Assembly (NCBI GenBank): GCA_016196225.1
Contig: JACPXZ010000025.1
Coordinates: 1-64,000, forward strand
DNA length: 64,000 bases
Source of the DNA: Candidatus Peregrinibacteria bacterium
GTDB taxonomy: Bacteria; Patescibacteriota; Gracilibacteria; Peribacterales; Peribacteraceae
Direction of reading: 5' to 3'
In this document: positions 38,501-47,330 of the stretch, piece after piece
How positions within the stretch are numbered: the first letter of the stretch is position 1
Layout of the letters: every line of letters starts with the position of its first letter
Made by a program: the position numbers and the translations under genes
Notes under the pieces: model-generated
The model's database searches: none
The model's input: the letters and a program-made list of their open reading frames with translations, nothing else
Told to the model about the DNA's origin: nothing

Positions 38501-38561
38501 GGGAATACGAGCATTCCTGGAGGCTGAATTTTCCGCAGAAAAAACAAAGTATTTTTCTGCC
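38467..38561. repeat. long foldback element A with conserved 39-nt core (recG 3' end)
   Basis: Arms ggcagaaaaatacttgtttttctgcgg / ccgcagaaaaaacaaagtatttttctgcc; core gcgataagggaatacgagcattcctggaggctgaatttt. Confidence 0.9.
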
Positions 38562-38612
38562 CTTTAAAAAATCCTTGTTATCTGCATGAGGATTGCTAGA
38601 CTACCTTGCGAT

Positions 38613-39314
38613 ATGGCAGACGACGCGTCTCCAAAGGATTCCAAAGCTGCGCCACCTCCACGTCCGGGCGATCCGGTACCGGAGGGTGGTCTTGATCCAA
38701 CGCAGGTTTTTGCGTCGCCTCCACCCCCGCCCCCCGGAGCGCGGAGCGCGCAGGGGGGGCCGCCGCAAGATGACGCCGCTGCCGGTTCAGGGCAAGGGGG
38801 TGCGGGGCAGGTCGCCGGACCTCCACAGGATGCCGGGCCACCTCCGCCTCCGGCCGGTCCGTTAGCGTCCGATGAAGAGCTTAAAGCGAAGGGATATGAC
38901 GATGAGGATATTCGGGTTCTCAAAGAAGTGGGGGACTATCGTTTTGGTGGGGTTGTCGGCACGTTGACCAACGACAATATCGTTGTTCCTCTCCATGCCG
39001 ATACCACATTCGACGAGCAGGGGTTTTTGAAACTTCTTCGGGGAAGTATTTCGCTGACTCGCGATGAAAAGTGGCGCATCATTCAGGCGGTCCCTAAACT
39101 TTCACAATTCCAGGTAGATGAGCTGCAAAAGATTCTTGAGGAGGAGAGGCATAAATTTGGGGAACTTTCCCCCAAACATTTATCGCAACTCAAACGCCTG
39201 GAAGGAAAGCATGCGGAGGATTGGCGTGATCTTCAGTCAATGCATGTTCAACAGCAGGTTAAAAGTGAGGAGAAGGAGAAGGCGGAGGCAATACGGAAAA
39301 AGCTCGGTCTCTAG
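38613..39314 (+). CDS. hypothetical protein with Pro-rich N-terminus
   Basis: MADDASPKDSKAAPPPRPG... followed by charged helical C-terminus. Confidence 0.65.
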   Translation: MADDASPKDSKAAPPPRPGDPVPEGGLDPTQVFASPPPPPPGARSAQGGPPQDDAAAGSGQGGAGQVAGPPQDAGPPPPPAGPLASDEELKAKGYDDEDIRVLKEVGDYRFGGVVGTLTNDNIVVPLHADTTFDEQGFLKLLRGSISLTRDEKWRIIQAVPKLSQFQVDELQKILEEERHKFGELSPKHLSQLKRLEGKHAEDWRDLQSMHVQQQVKSEEKEKAEAIRKKLGL

Positions 39315-39820
39315 ATATTCACCGCAAACCACGCTGTTCCGAGTACCCATAGACATGTTAGTACCATCCCTTTAAAGATCCCGCCATGGAGTGTTTTATG
39401 GAGAGAAGAAAACATGAGAAAAATAAAAACGCCGAAGGCGGATACAAGAACAGTCGTGGAGGATGCAAGGCCGGCAATAAGTTCGGAGCGAAAGGGGATA
39501 ATGCCACGATATTGATAGGTACCAATGGCAAAGATGAGTCCGTACCAGACGAGTAACCAACCGGCATAGAGGCGGAGGGTATCGATAAGGGGGAGGTAGG
39601 GGGGCAATGGATGGGCTGGAGGTAAAGGATGTTCGGGAGGTTCGTCGATGACAAAAGCCTTTTTGATGTGTTGCTCTTTCATCGTTGCTTCGTGAATTTC
39701 TTCGACAAAGAGCGCCTTGGTTTTAAGGAGATCGCGTGCATGCTGCAGACTCAAGGCATCGATGGTTCCTTCTTTTTGAAGATTTTTGTTATCGCGTGCG
39801 CGATAGAAGAATAATGGCAT
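39311..39820 (-). CDS. membrane protein, unknown function
   Basis: 170-aa ORF with 3 TM helices in the C-terminal half. Confidence 0.65.
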   Translation of the reverse strand: MPLFFYRARDNKNLQKEGTIDALSLQHARDLLKTKALFVEEIHEATMKEQHIKKAFVIDEPPEHPLPPAHPLPPYLPLIDTLRLYAGWLLVWYGLIFAIGTYQYRGIIPFRSELIAGLASSTTVLVSAFGVFIFLMFSSLHKTLHGGIFKGMVLTCLWVLGTAWFAVNI

Positions 39821-39832
39821 GGAGGAAGTATA

Positions 39833-40813
39833 TCAGTTCCCTTCGTACGGATTAATATGTTCAATCATATACCGAACTGCGGGCTCGAGAGCGCTGCCTG
39901 CACGGATTTCAAAATGCCGGTCACCGGACCACGGACGCAAGCCGACGATGGCAGAGCCTTGTACTTGAACATTCGTCGTTTCCTGATTTTCCAAAAAGAG
40001 ATCGCCCGGGAGGAGGTTGATAGAGATGTGGCCGTCACCGAGATTGAGAACGGGAGAATTGCCGACTTCAACATGCCAGAGGGTGCTTGTTGTTGTCCCA
40101 AAGGATTTGTACCACCAGTTGCGATGGACGGGGATGCAGAAACCGATGTGAGAAGAACAATATTCCTGTGTCCAGTGTTCGGCAGAGAAGTTTTCTTTGG
40201 CCATTGCTTCGATGACTTCTGTAAGTTGTTCCGTCCATTCGGCAGGCTCCCGTTCGGCAGGCTCAGGGCCTACGGCAAGATCCTCGGTAGACTCCGTCGG
40301 TTGTGTGGGTTCTGTGGGGATAGGTTGGATAGGTTTTTCAGGTTCAGCAGGTTTTTCTTCGGCGGTGCCCTGTACCGAGCTTTGCTCTGGTACTGGGGAC
40401 TCTTCCTGCGGTGGGAGGATTAACTTGGTTTTTTCGACGCGCATGATGATCCCGTTGGCTTCGACAGTGGGACGGGTAGAGCCGGAGACTTCCACTTCTT
40501 CGCCGACATATCCATTCAAATCGACGTTTTCACTTTCCAGAAGTAAAAATCGTCTGTCCGAGAGGAGCAGGCGATGAGATCCTTGCATGTAAATGCTGAT
40601 GCCTGCAGGTTGAACAATCCCGCGGTAGGTGACGTTGTGGGTCTCGCGCTCTTGAATAGCTTCACTAGCTGCATTGGCTTCGTTAGGGGAGGAATCTTCT
40701 GATTCTGCTGTTTGACTTGCAGTCGAAGAAGATACTTGCGAAGGAGGACCGACCCGAACGGCGCAGGCAGTGAGTGTAAGGAAGCCAATGATGATGGGGA
40801 ACAGTCGGATCAT
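39833..40813 (-). CDS. putative lipoprotein
   Basis: MIRLFPIIIGFLTLTACAVRVG lipobox; Pro/Glu/Thr-rich linker. Confidence 0.75.
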   Translation of the reverse strand: MIRLFPIIIGFLTLTACAVRVGPPSQVSSSTASQTAESEDSSPNEANAASEAIQERETHNVTYRGIVQPAGISIYMQGSHRLLLSDRRFLLLESENVDLNGYVGEEVEVSGSTRPTVEANGIIMRVEKTKLILPPQEESPVPEQSSVQGTAEEKPAEPEKPIQPIPTEPTQPTESTEDLAVGPEPAEREPAEWTEQLTEVIEAMAKENFSAEHWTQEYCSSHIGFCIPVHRNWWYKSFGTTTSTLWHVEVGNSPVLNLGDGHISINLLPGDLFLENQETTNVQVQGSAIVGLRPWSGDRHFEIRAGSALEPAVRYMIEHINPYEGN

Positions 40814-40856
40814 TTCGGAGCGAAAGTATAATATCTTTTGAGCGTGTAATAACATT

Positions 40857-42119
40857 TTATAATTTTTTGTCAATTTGATCAGAGCGGGGGATGATTGTTG
40901 TTGGATTCTCGATAAACTCGCCGTGCTCAATCTTGCCTAGTGCAACGATTTTTATATACGAAACTCGAAGGAGTCGTTGATCGGGAGGGAATGCATCATC
41001 GGGGATGCCTTCTGGTCGAAAGGGATCACGGGATAGTTGATCGGCCTCCGGGAGGAGAGCCCAATCGGGAATTTCATGGTACGAATCCAGTTCATTTAAA
41101 ACATAGTAGGGTCCCTGGATACGGCGAATTTCTTCGTCAACCAAATCGCCCCAAAATACTTTTTCTCCCAGATAGTTAAAGAGAGAAGCATTATGGAAGA
41201 TGTGAGGACCGTGGTGACAATTCCCCTCCAGTGGAAGGGAATCCTTTGTTGGCGGTTCTCCAATAGTGTCCTTAAAGTAGAAATTATCGGTGGGGAGGAG
41301 TCGCACGATGGGGGAATCGGGTGCCCCTACAGAAACCACCTTGGCAACTTCCTGCGAGAGGTCGCTGTGCCACTGCGCCCCGAATTCTTTTTGGAATGAT
41401 ACCGCGATGATGTGGAGAGCATCCGATGGGGTAAGACATTCATATCCTTTCAATGTTACTTGTGTTTCGTGTGCCCATTGAATGATAGAAGCAGCAGGAA
41501 CATTTTTCTCGAGGAGGGATATGAGACTCTGGAGGAGTTTTTTTCCTTCGATGGATTGATGGGGTTCTTGTTGTCCAAGCACAGCGACAACATCTGTAAG
41601 GATTGAGAGGAGTGTTTGATGTGCCTCAATATTCTCTTCAGTTTGGCGTTCCTCGTCTGTGGGGGTTTTGTGGAGATACGTGGTGCGGAGGGAGAGGCCA
41701 AACCGGTAGAGAACATTCATATGAGGCTGCTGGATATCGGCATCCTCCAAGATTTCCCGTCCAGCCAGTGCCTGAGGAGAGGCGCGTGCGTCCCGTGCCT
41801 GGATGGATAGCCTGCTCCAGTTTTTTGTGCAGTATTCATCGGCGAATGTACTGATACGCTGACAGAGCGCATCGAATTCTTCCGGGGAGAGGGGGACATC
41901 TTGTCCCCAATCGATATCGGGAAGTTGGGACAGAAGAGCGTCCGAAAAAGATCGGCGTGTCTGGAAAAGAGCCTGAAGGAGATTAGCGTCGGCTCTGTTG
42001 CTATATTCGCAGCCATCCGGTGTACTCTCAATCGTAAGGTATGTATTAAGCAATCTGTCGACATTGGTGATGATTTGTCGTGGAGTAACGGGGCCAGTGT
42101 GGTATTCAACATGCGGCAT
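40857..42119 (-). CDS. hypothetical protein
   Basis: MPHVEYHTGPVTPRQIITNVDRLLNTYL...; long soluble ORF, no recognised family. Confidence 0.65.
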   Translation of the reverse strand: MPHVEYHTGPVTPRQIITNVDRLLNTYLTIESTPDGCEYSNRADANLLQALFQTRRSFSDALLSQLPDIDWGQDVPLSPEEFDALCQRISTFADEYCTKNWSRLSIQARDARASPQALAGREILEDADIQQPHMNVLYRFGLSLRTTYLHKTPTDEERQTEENIEAHQTLLSILTDVVAVLGQQEPHQSIEGKKLLQSLISLLEKNVPAASIIQWAHETQVTLKGYECLTPSDALHIIAVSFQKEFGAQWHSDLSQEVAKVVSVGAPDSPIVRLLPTDNFYFKDTIGEPPTKDSLPLEGNCHHGPHIFHNASLFNYLGEKVFWGDLVDEEIRRIQGPYYVLNELDSYHEIPDWALLPEADQLSRDPFRPEGIPDDAFPPDQRLLRVSYIKIVALGKIEHGEFIENPTTIIPRSDQIDKKL

Positions 42120-42168
42120 ATCGTTTAAGCCGCGGCATACTAATACTGCACTCCAAGAATGCAACCCA

Positions 42169-43413
42169 TTAAGAGGGTTTTTTATCGGGTTTGCGATCGC
42201 TTCTTACGGGGATCAGTGCAAGTGATCCTAAGATGATAAAAACGGTTACTGCAAGGATAGCCCATCGGTAGCGGTCACTGCCTATCGGTTCGTAGTAGGT
42301 GACCACAAATCCCCACACCATCGGTCCGACGAATGACGATGCCCGTTCTGCCAGTCCAAAATACGCAAAAGCCAGATTGTGTTTGCCATGCGGGGCAAGG
42401 TAAGACATCACCGAGCGCGATACCGTCCAGCTGGCCCCAAACCAAAATCCCATGAGGGTTGTGGCGATAACAAAGATCGGAAAACTGGTGATGAATGCGA
42501 GGATCGGAAGCAGGATAATCCAACCCGTCAGAAGAATAAAAAGTGTTCTCTTGTGGCCCGCGCGATCGGCAATGTAACCCGATATGGTTCCTCCGGCGGC
42601 GCACGTAAGGAGAATGACGAGGAGCAGATATGTTTTGATCGTATCCGGAATGTGCCAAACCCGTTCAAGAAAAATAGGAAAGTTGTCGGATACGGTAAGG
42701 ATGGCATCGTTGAATAGAAAATATGATGCAAAAAACAGAGTGAGCGTCGGCAGAGCGATTAATGCCCGTGTTGCCGTCCAAACATTTTTAATTTCTCTGT
42801 ACAACGAAAGACCCGTGTTTTTTTTCATGGGTTCTTGAAAACCGAACAACATGGGTAGTGCCAGGAGACAGAAAATAATCACGGATGGCAGTAATGTTTC
42901 GGCACGTGGATTTGCTCCAAAAAAATGCAAGGAGCCATTGGCAAAGGGGAGTGCGATCACCAATCCCACAAATTGTCCCAGATAATTTGCGGTGATCCCC
43001 AGTCCGGATACGAGTCCTCTCTGAGAGGGTTTTGAGATATCATTGATCAATGGCGTATAGAAGGTGAAGGAAAGGAGGTACGAGTAGAGTCCCACGGTAA
43101 AAAAGAGTAATGCACTCCATTTGTTTCCATTTACTGCTTGTAGCGCGCAGAGTCCGTAGAATAAAACAGTACTTGCTGTGGCATATCGTAGTCCTGTAAT
43201 GCGTCGTAAACGTGTATCGAGGATGGCGCCACTCAGCGGTACGGTGAGGAGCAATAAAAATGCGCAGACGGTAAATGTCAGATTAAAGTAAAAGTCAGGT
43301 ACGTTGCTATCGACGACGATCCATTGTGCAAAATAAAGAAAAAATACAATATCAACGATTGAATTTGCGAAGTCGTAGAGGACCCAGAGGATCACGTTTT
43401 TTCTTGTTTGCAT
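42169..43413 (-). CDS. MFS transporter, UMF1/Atg22-like
   Basis: VLYDFANSIVDIVFFLYFAQWIV; 12-TM pattern; GYIADRAGHKRTL. Confidence 0.85.
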   Translation of the reverse strand: MQTRKNVILWVLYDFANSIVDIVFFLYFAQWIVVDSNVPDFYFNLTFTVCAFLLLLTVPLSGAILDTRLRRITGLRYATASTVLFYGLCALQAVNGNKWSALLFFTVGLYSYLLSFTFYTPLINDISKPSQRGLVSGLGITANYLGQFVGLVIALPFANGSLHFFGANPRAETLLPSVIIFCLLALPMLFGFQEPMKKNTGLSLYREIKNVWTATRALIALPTLTLFFASYFLFNDAILTVSDNFPIFLERVWHIPDTIKTYLLLVILLTCAAGGTISGYIADRAGHKRTLFILLTGWIILLPILAFITSFPIFVIATTLMGFWFGASWTVSRSVMSYLAPHGKHNLAFAYFGLAERASSFVGPMVWGFVVTYYEPIGSDRYRWAILAVTVFIILGSLALIPVRSDRKPDKKPS

Positions 43414-43484
43414 TAAGGATACTGTATCAGGTTCGTGCGAACTCGTAACAGGGGCGATATTTTCTGTTATAGTTTAAATACTTT

Positions 43485-43575
43485 GGAAGGGTGGCCGAGT
43501 GGTTGAAGGCGACAGTCTTGAAAACTGTTAGGCCCCCAAAGGGTCTCGTGGGTTCGAATCCCACCCCTTCCGCCA
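43485..43575 (+). tRNA. tRNA-Ser(TGA), CCA encoded
   Basis: GGAAGGGTGGCCGAGTGGTTGAAGGCGACAGTCTTGAAAACTGTTAGGCCCCCAAAGGGTCTCGTGGGTTCGAATCCCACCCCTTCCGCCA. Confidence 0.96.
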
Positions 43576-43602
43576 TAGTTGAATTCGAGTCGAAGACGAG
43601 CG

Positions 43603-43677
43603 TGCTTCGACTGTGCTCAGCACAGGCTCCGCGCGAAGTCTGAGACCGAAGATCCTGTGTCCTGAGCGAGCCGAAGG
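43603..43677. repeat. imperfect inverted repeat next to tRNA-Ser(TGA)
   Basis: tgcttcgactgtgctcagcacagg ... tcctgtgtcctgagcgagccgaaggg. Confidence 0.75.
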
Positions 43678-43678
43678 G

Positions 43679-45976
43679 CTACACATCTGCGAGCTTCTTT
43701 TTAATGTCCTCACTTTTTGGGAATTTACCAGGGGGACAACTGCGGGAGGCGAAGATTTCGCGTAAATGTTCAAGGTATCCCTTTTGATGGAGAAGATGCT
43801 GAATGTATGGGAGGGCAGATTCGCGGAAACGCGAATGTTGCACATGATGAGCAAGTTCGTAGAGAGCAGAGACGAAGGCATCTTCGCCGCCGGAGACTTC
43901 CACTGTGAGTTCATCTTTAACGGAATCGACAATGGACTCTGTATCGATTCCTGCCATGATCATGAGATCAGTTCCTTTTGCCGATGGGAAGTAATGGCAG
44001 AGTCCCAATCGCCGGAGAGAGCAGGGGAGGGCAAAATCGGCGATGATATCCGCGATTTGTGAGGAGAGTCCTCCTTCGATGTTGTGATCTTCGACGACAA
44101 TGAGATGGCGGGTCTCGAGTGCTGCTTTGATGATTGCAGATGCATCAATGGGACGGACTTGGGCAATATTCAAAACGCGAATCGATTTTTTAAAAGAATC
44201 TGCGGCGGCGACTGCCGCATGCACGGTGATTCCTGTTGCAATAATTGTTGCGCTGTCTTCGTTCGTTCCTTTCCCGCGAATTATGTCCGCTGTGCCATCG
44301 AAAACATAGTCTGTGTCATAAAAAGCGTTACCGGCAGCATTTTTTAATTGTTCATGGCCTGAGCGTCCCGTAAAGACATAGACGGATTCGCGGCCGTCGG
44401 AGATGAGCTCAAATGCTTTTTCGGCCATAGCTGCTGCTTGATTGCTATCGGCAGGGGACCAGATACGCGTGTGACGAAAAGGAATATTCAAGTAGTTTTG
44501 TTCCTGATGGGTTTCGCCGTCTTCGCCGACGTTCACGCCGCTATGGGTACAGTCATATATCACACCGCAGCGGGTGTGGCCGCAGTTGATGTCGATGAGG
44601 CGGGCATTGGCTCGGGCTTCGTTGGTGCCGAATGCGGCGAACGTATAGGTGACAGGGAGCAATCCGACTTGCCGCATCCCGGCGGCCATCATGAACATAT
44701 TGGCCTCGGCGACACCAACGTTGAGTACGCTGTTAGGGAATTCTTTTTGAACTTTATCAAATCCTCCCGAGCCCGCGAGATCGGCATGGAGGACAAAAAT
44801 ACGAGGATCACTTTTCATGAGATTTTTGATATGCACGGCACCAAAATCCTGCCGAGCGGCACCTTTTTCGAGGGTAACCGTTCTTTTGTATCCTTTGGGG
44901 AGACTCCAAGAGATGGCAAAATTTGTTTGTGTTGCTTGACCGGACTCGTATCGTGCTTTTTCCTTACTTCGATATGGTTCGTACTTCTTGATAATCTCAT
45001 CAAGAGGAGGGAGATCCTTCAACGCACGTTCTGCGATCTCGGACTTGAGAGGAGTCCCGTGAAAATTCTCCTTACCGGTATTGGATCCTTCTTCCATCAC
45101 CTTCACCCCATGCCCCATGGTGGTGTAGTAGCAGATAAACGTTGGACGAGAACCTCCTCTCCCAGAGGGGTGCGATTGAGGTGAGGGGGTCCGAGTTGCA
45201 CATTTTAAAGCAGCGACTACTTGTCCCGGATCATTCCCATCCTGTACCTCAATCACTTGCCATCCGGTGGCCTTGGCAATCGCGGCAAAGTCCGCGGCAA
45301 CGGTGTGACTTGGCATATCGCTTAATTGAATGTCATTGAAGTCGCCGTGGACGACGAGATTATTGAGCTTTAAATGTGCTGCGAGACGAAATGCTTCCTG
45401 GATTTGTCCCTCCTGACTGTCTCCATCGGCCATGAGGACGTCTACGAATCCCGGTTGCTTCAGATATTTGAGTCCCAGTGCAGCGCCGAGACCGTTACTT
45501 ACTCCTTTGCCTAGTGGGCCTGCCCCAAAGGGGATATCGCCGATACCGGCTTCGGCATGACCGGGAAGGCCTTGTGGAGTGCGAAAGGTATCGATGATCG
45601 CATGAGGGGATTTGAGTCTGAGATCACTACCTTCGCGTCCAAAGAGCCACTGGAGACCATACGCGAGCAGAGAGAGATGCCCCGCGCTCATGCGCAGTGG
45701 CTGATCAACGTGCGGATCACGGATCTTGCTTAAAAAATATGCAAAAGTGAAAGACGAGAGCGGGCCACCGGGATGGCCAGAGCTGTGCCTAGTCGGAGCC
45801 TGGATCGCCAGATGACACATGATCTTGTGTGCGAGATCATATGCATCACGTTCTTCTTTTGTAAGTTTTAGAGCATCATTGGGGCCGATCCAAATAGATT
45901 CGATTGTTGAGGAGGATTCGAGGATACGGTGGAGAGAAGCTGGCGCATTTTTCAGCGTTTTGGGATCGGGACGCAT
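43679..45976 (-). CDS. tkt: transketolase
   Basis: RHSSGHPGGPLSS, MADGDSQEGQIQEAFRLAAH, VGVAEANMFMMAAGM; in-frame repeat insertion TRTPSPQSHPSGRGGS. Confidence 0.95.
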   Translation of the reverse strand: MRPDPKTLKNAPASLHRILESSSTIESIWIGPNDALKLTKEERDAYDLAHKIMCHLAIQAPTRHSSGHPGGPLSSFTFAYFLSKIRDPHVDQPLRMSAGHLSLLAYGLQWLFGREGSDLRLKSPHAIIDTFRTPQGLPGHAEAGIGDIPFGAGPLGKGVSNGLGAALGLKYLKQPGFVDVLMADGDSQEGQIQEAFRLAAHLKLNNLVVHGDFNDIQLSDMPSHTVAADFAAIAKATGWQVIEVQDGNDPGQVVAALKCATRTPSPQSHPSGRGGSRPTFICYYTTMGHGVKVMEEGSNTGKENFHGTPLKSEIAERALKDLPPLDEIIKKYEPYRSKEKARYESGQATQTNFAISWSLPKGYKRTVTLEKGAARQDFGAVHIKNLMKSDPRIFVLHADLAGSGGFDKVQKEFPNSVLNVGVAEANMFMMAAGMRQVGLLPVTYTFAAFGTNEARANARLIDINCGHTRCGVIYDCTHSGVNVGEDGETHQEQNYLNIPFRHTRIWSPADSNQAAAMAEKAFELISDGRESVYVFTGRSGHEQLKNAAGNAFYDTDYVFDGTADIIRGKGTNEDSATIIATGITVHAAVAAADSFKKSIRVLNIAQVRPIDASAIIKAALETRHLIVVEDHNIEGGLSSQIADIIADFALPCSLRRLGLCHYFPSAKGTDLMIMAGIDTESIVDSVKDELTVEVSGGEDAFVSALYELAHHVQHSRFRESALPYIQHLLHQKGYLEHLREIFASRSCPPGKFPKSEDIKKKLADV
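45151..45191 (+). repeat. three-armed palindromic element, copy g, inside tkt (antisense to tkt)
   Basis: aacctcctctcccagaggggtgcgattgaggtgagggggtc. Confidence 0.8.
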
Positions 45977-45985
45977 GGCAGTAGT

Positions 45986-46867
45986 TTAGGAGAAAAACTC
46001 CTTGAATAACAACACAGGTTTTTTCTTTCGTTGCAGTAGTTCTTCCTGTGTTGTCCACACAAAGAACAGGAGAACCCAGAGGACTCCTTGGCTGGTGACG
46101 GAATTGGTCCATGTCCAAACATGGAGTATCCAAATCACGAGTAGTACCGCTCCCGCGCTCAGTCGCCATCGAGTGAGGAGCATGAGGGTACAAAGGAGTT
46201 GAAACCAGAATGAGGCGGTCCAGAGGAAGGTCCCCCATGTGGTTTCGCTGATCCCGAGGACAAATGCTTTCCATCCGGGGCTAAAGGACATCACATCGGC
46301 GGCCAAGTGTTCGCGTTGCCACAGGACATTGCTCAACCACGGATCTCCGGGGAGAAGACGATTATAGAGTTGAAGGAGAGCAAGACCGGTTAGGAGGAGG
46401 GTAAAACATGCCCAAATCTTCCGGTTCCACTGCCGGTTATCGTTTGGAGCAAGGAGATAAAAGAGGACAATCCAAAGAGAGATCCCGACAAATTCGTTAA
46501 ATCCCCGATGGTGCAAGACACCCATGAAGATCCCGAGTTGCATGAAGAGGAGAATTGCCGCAGCCGGTCGTCGCCAGAGATGAACGACGAGGAGAGCTCC
46601 GGGAATCATCTGAAAGAAAATCGTGAAAGCTTCGAGAGGTTTGGGGTGAGCTTGTCCCCAACGCATAAACTCGGCGTACCATGCGGGCGGCCATCCGTTA
46701 TCGAGCCAGAACTGGAAGTGTCCGGTCAGTGACTGATCACCGACAATAAAATAATTGAAGAACTTAAAGAGTCCGGAACCGACAAAGAAGAGTCCCACAA
46801 AAACCTGTGCAAGGCGGACCCAGCAGTCTTCCCGATGCCACCAATCATACATCCATGTCATCCATGT
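45986..46867 (-). CDS. DoxX/HTTM-like multi-TM protein, Trp-rich
   Basis: WVRLAQVFVGLFFVGSGLFKFFNYF; 7-8 TM segments; starts at one of the clustered Met codons MTWMTWMYDWW. Confidence 0.65.
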   Translation of the reverse strand, partial: TWMTWMYDWWHREDCWVRLAQVFVGLFFVGSGLFKFFNYFIVGDQSLTGHFQFWLDNGWPPAWYAEFMRWGQAHPKPLEAFTIFFQMIPGALLVVHLWRRPAAAILLFMQLGIFMGVLHHRGFNEFVGISLWIVLFYLLAPNDNRQWNRKIWACFTLLLTGLALLQLYNRLLPGDPWLSNVLWQREHLAADVMSFSPGWKAFVLGISETTWGTFLWTASFWFQLLCTLMLLTRWRLSAGAVLLVIWILHVWTWTNSVTSQGVLWVLLFFVWTTQEELLQRKKKPVLLFKEFFS

Positions 46868-47283
46868 CATATCGGTCGATTGGGTTGAATAAACCAATTG
46901 ATTGGACCGATTGCTTCACAAACATTCCGTTTGTCCGCAAGGAATTTTTGACGGAGGTAAGGATAGATCGAAGCGACAATCCAGCCGTCCTTCCATACAC
47001 GACCACAATGACTCTGCGCCCAGGCGATGCAACTGGTTTCGTTATGCATGGGGGAATACCAGACGACGCGAGTGGTGGGTGCTTGCATGGTTTTTATGAG
47101 TACGCCGGGAGTGGGATTCGTAATATCCGGGACCGGCAGCGAAGCGGTGTAAGCGGTGCACCATCCGTCGGTGTACATCCCGCCCCATTGGGTGAAGTTC
47201 TGAAAACCAAAAACATGGGGAACGATGATGGTGGTGACGATGATGAAAGAAATGATTGCAAAAAAATTCCTCCAGTCGTACAT
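46867..47283 (-). CDS. small membrane-anchored or exported protein
   Basis: MYDWRNFFAIISFIIVTTIIVPHVFGFQNFTQWGGMYTDGWCTAYTASLP; cysteines at spaced positions. Confidence 0.6.
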   Translation of the reverse strand: MYDWRNFFAIISFIIVTTIIVPHVFGFQNFTQWGGMYTDGWCTAYTASLPVPDITNPTPGVLIKTMQAPTTRVVWYSPMHNETSCIAWAQSHCGRVWKDGWIVASIYPYLRQKFLADKRNVCEAIGPINWFIQPNRPI

Positions 47284-47330
47284 GGGATACAGGATACAAT
47301 GATTTTTATTAAATTCGAATTGACCAATTA

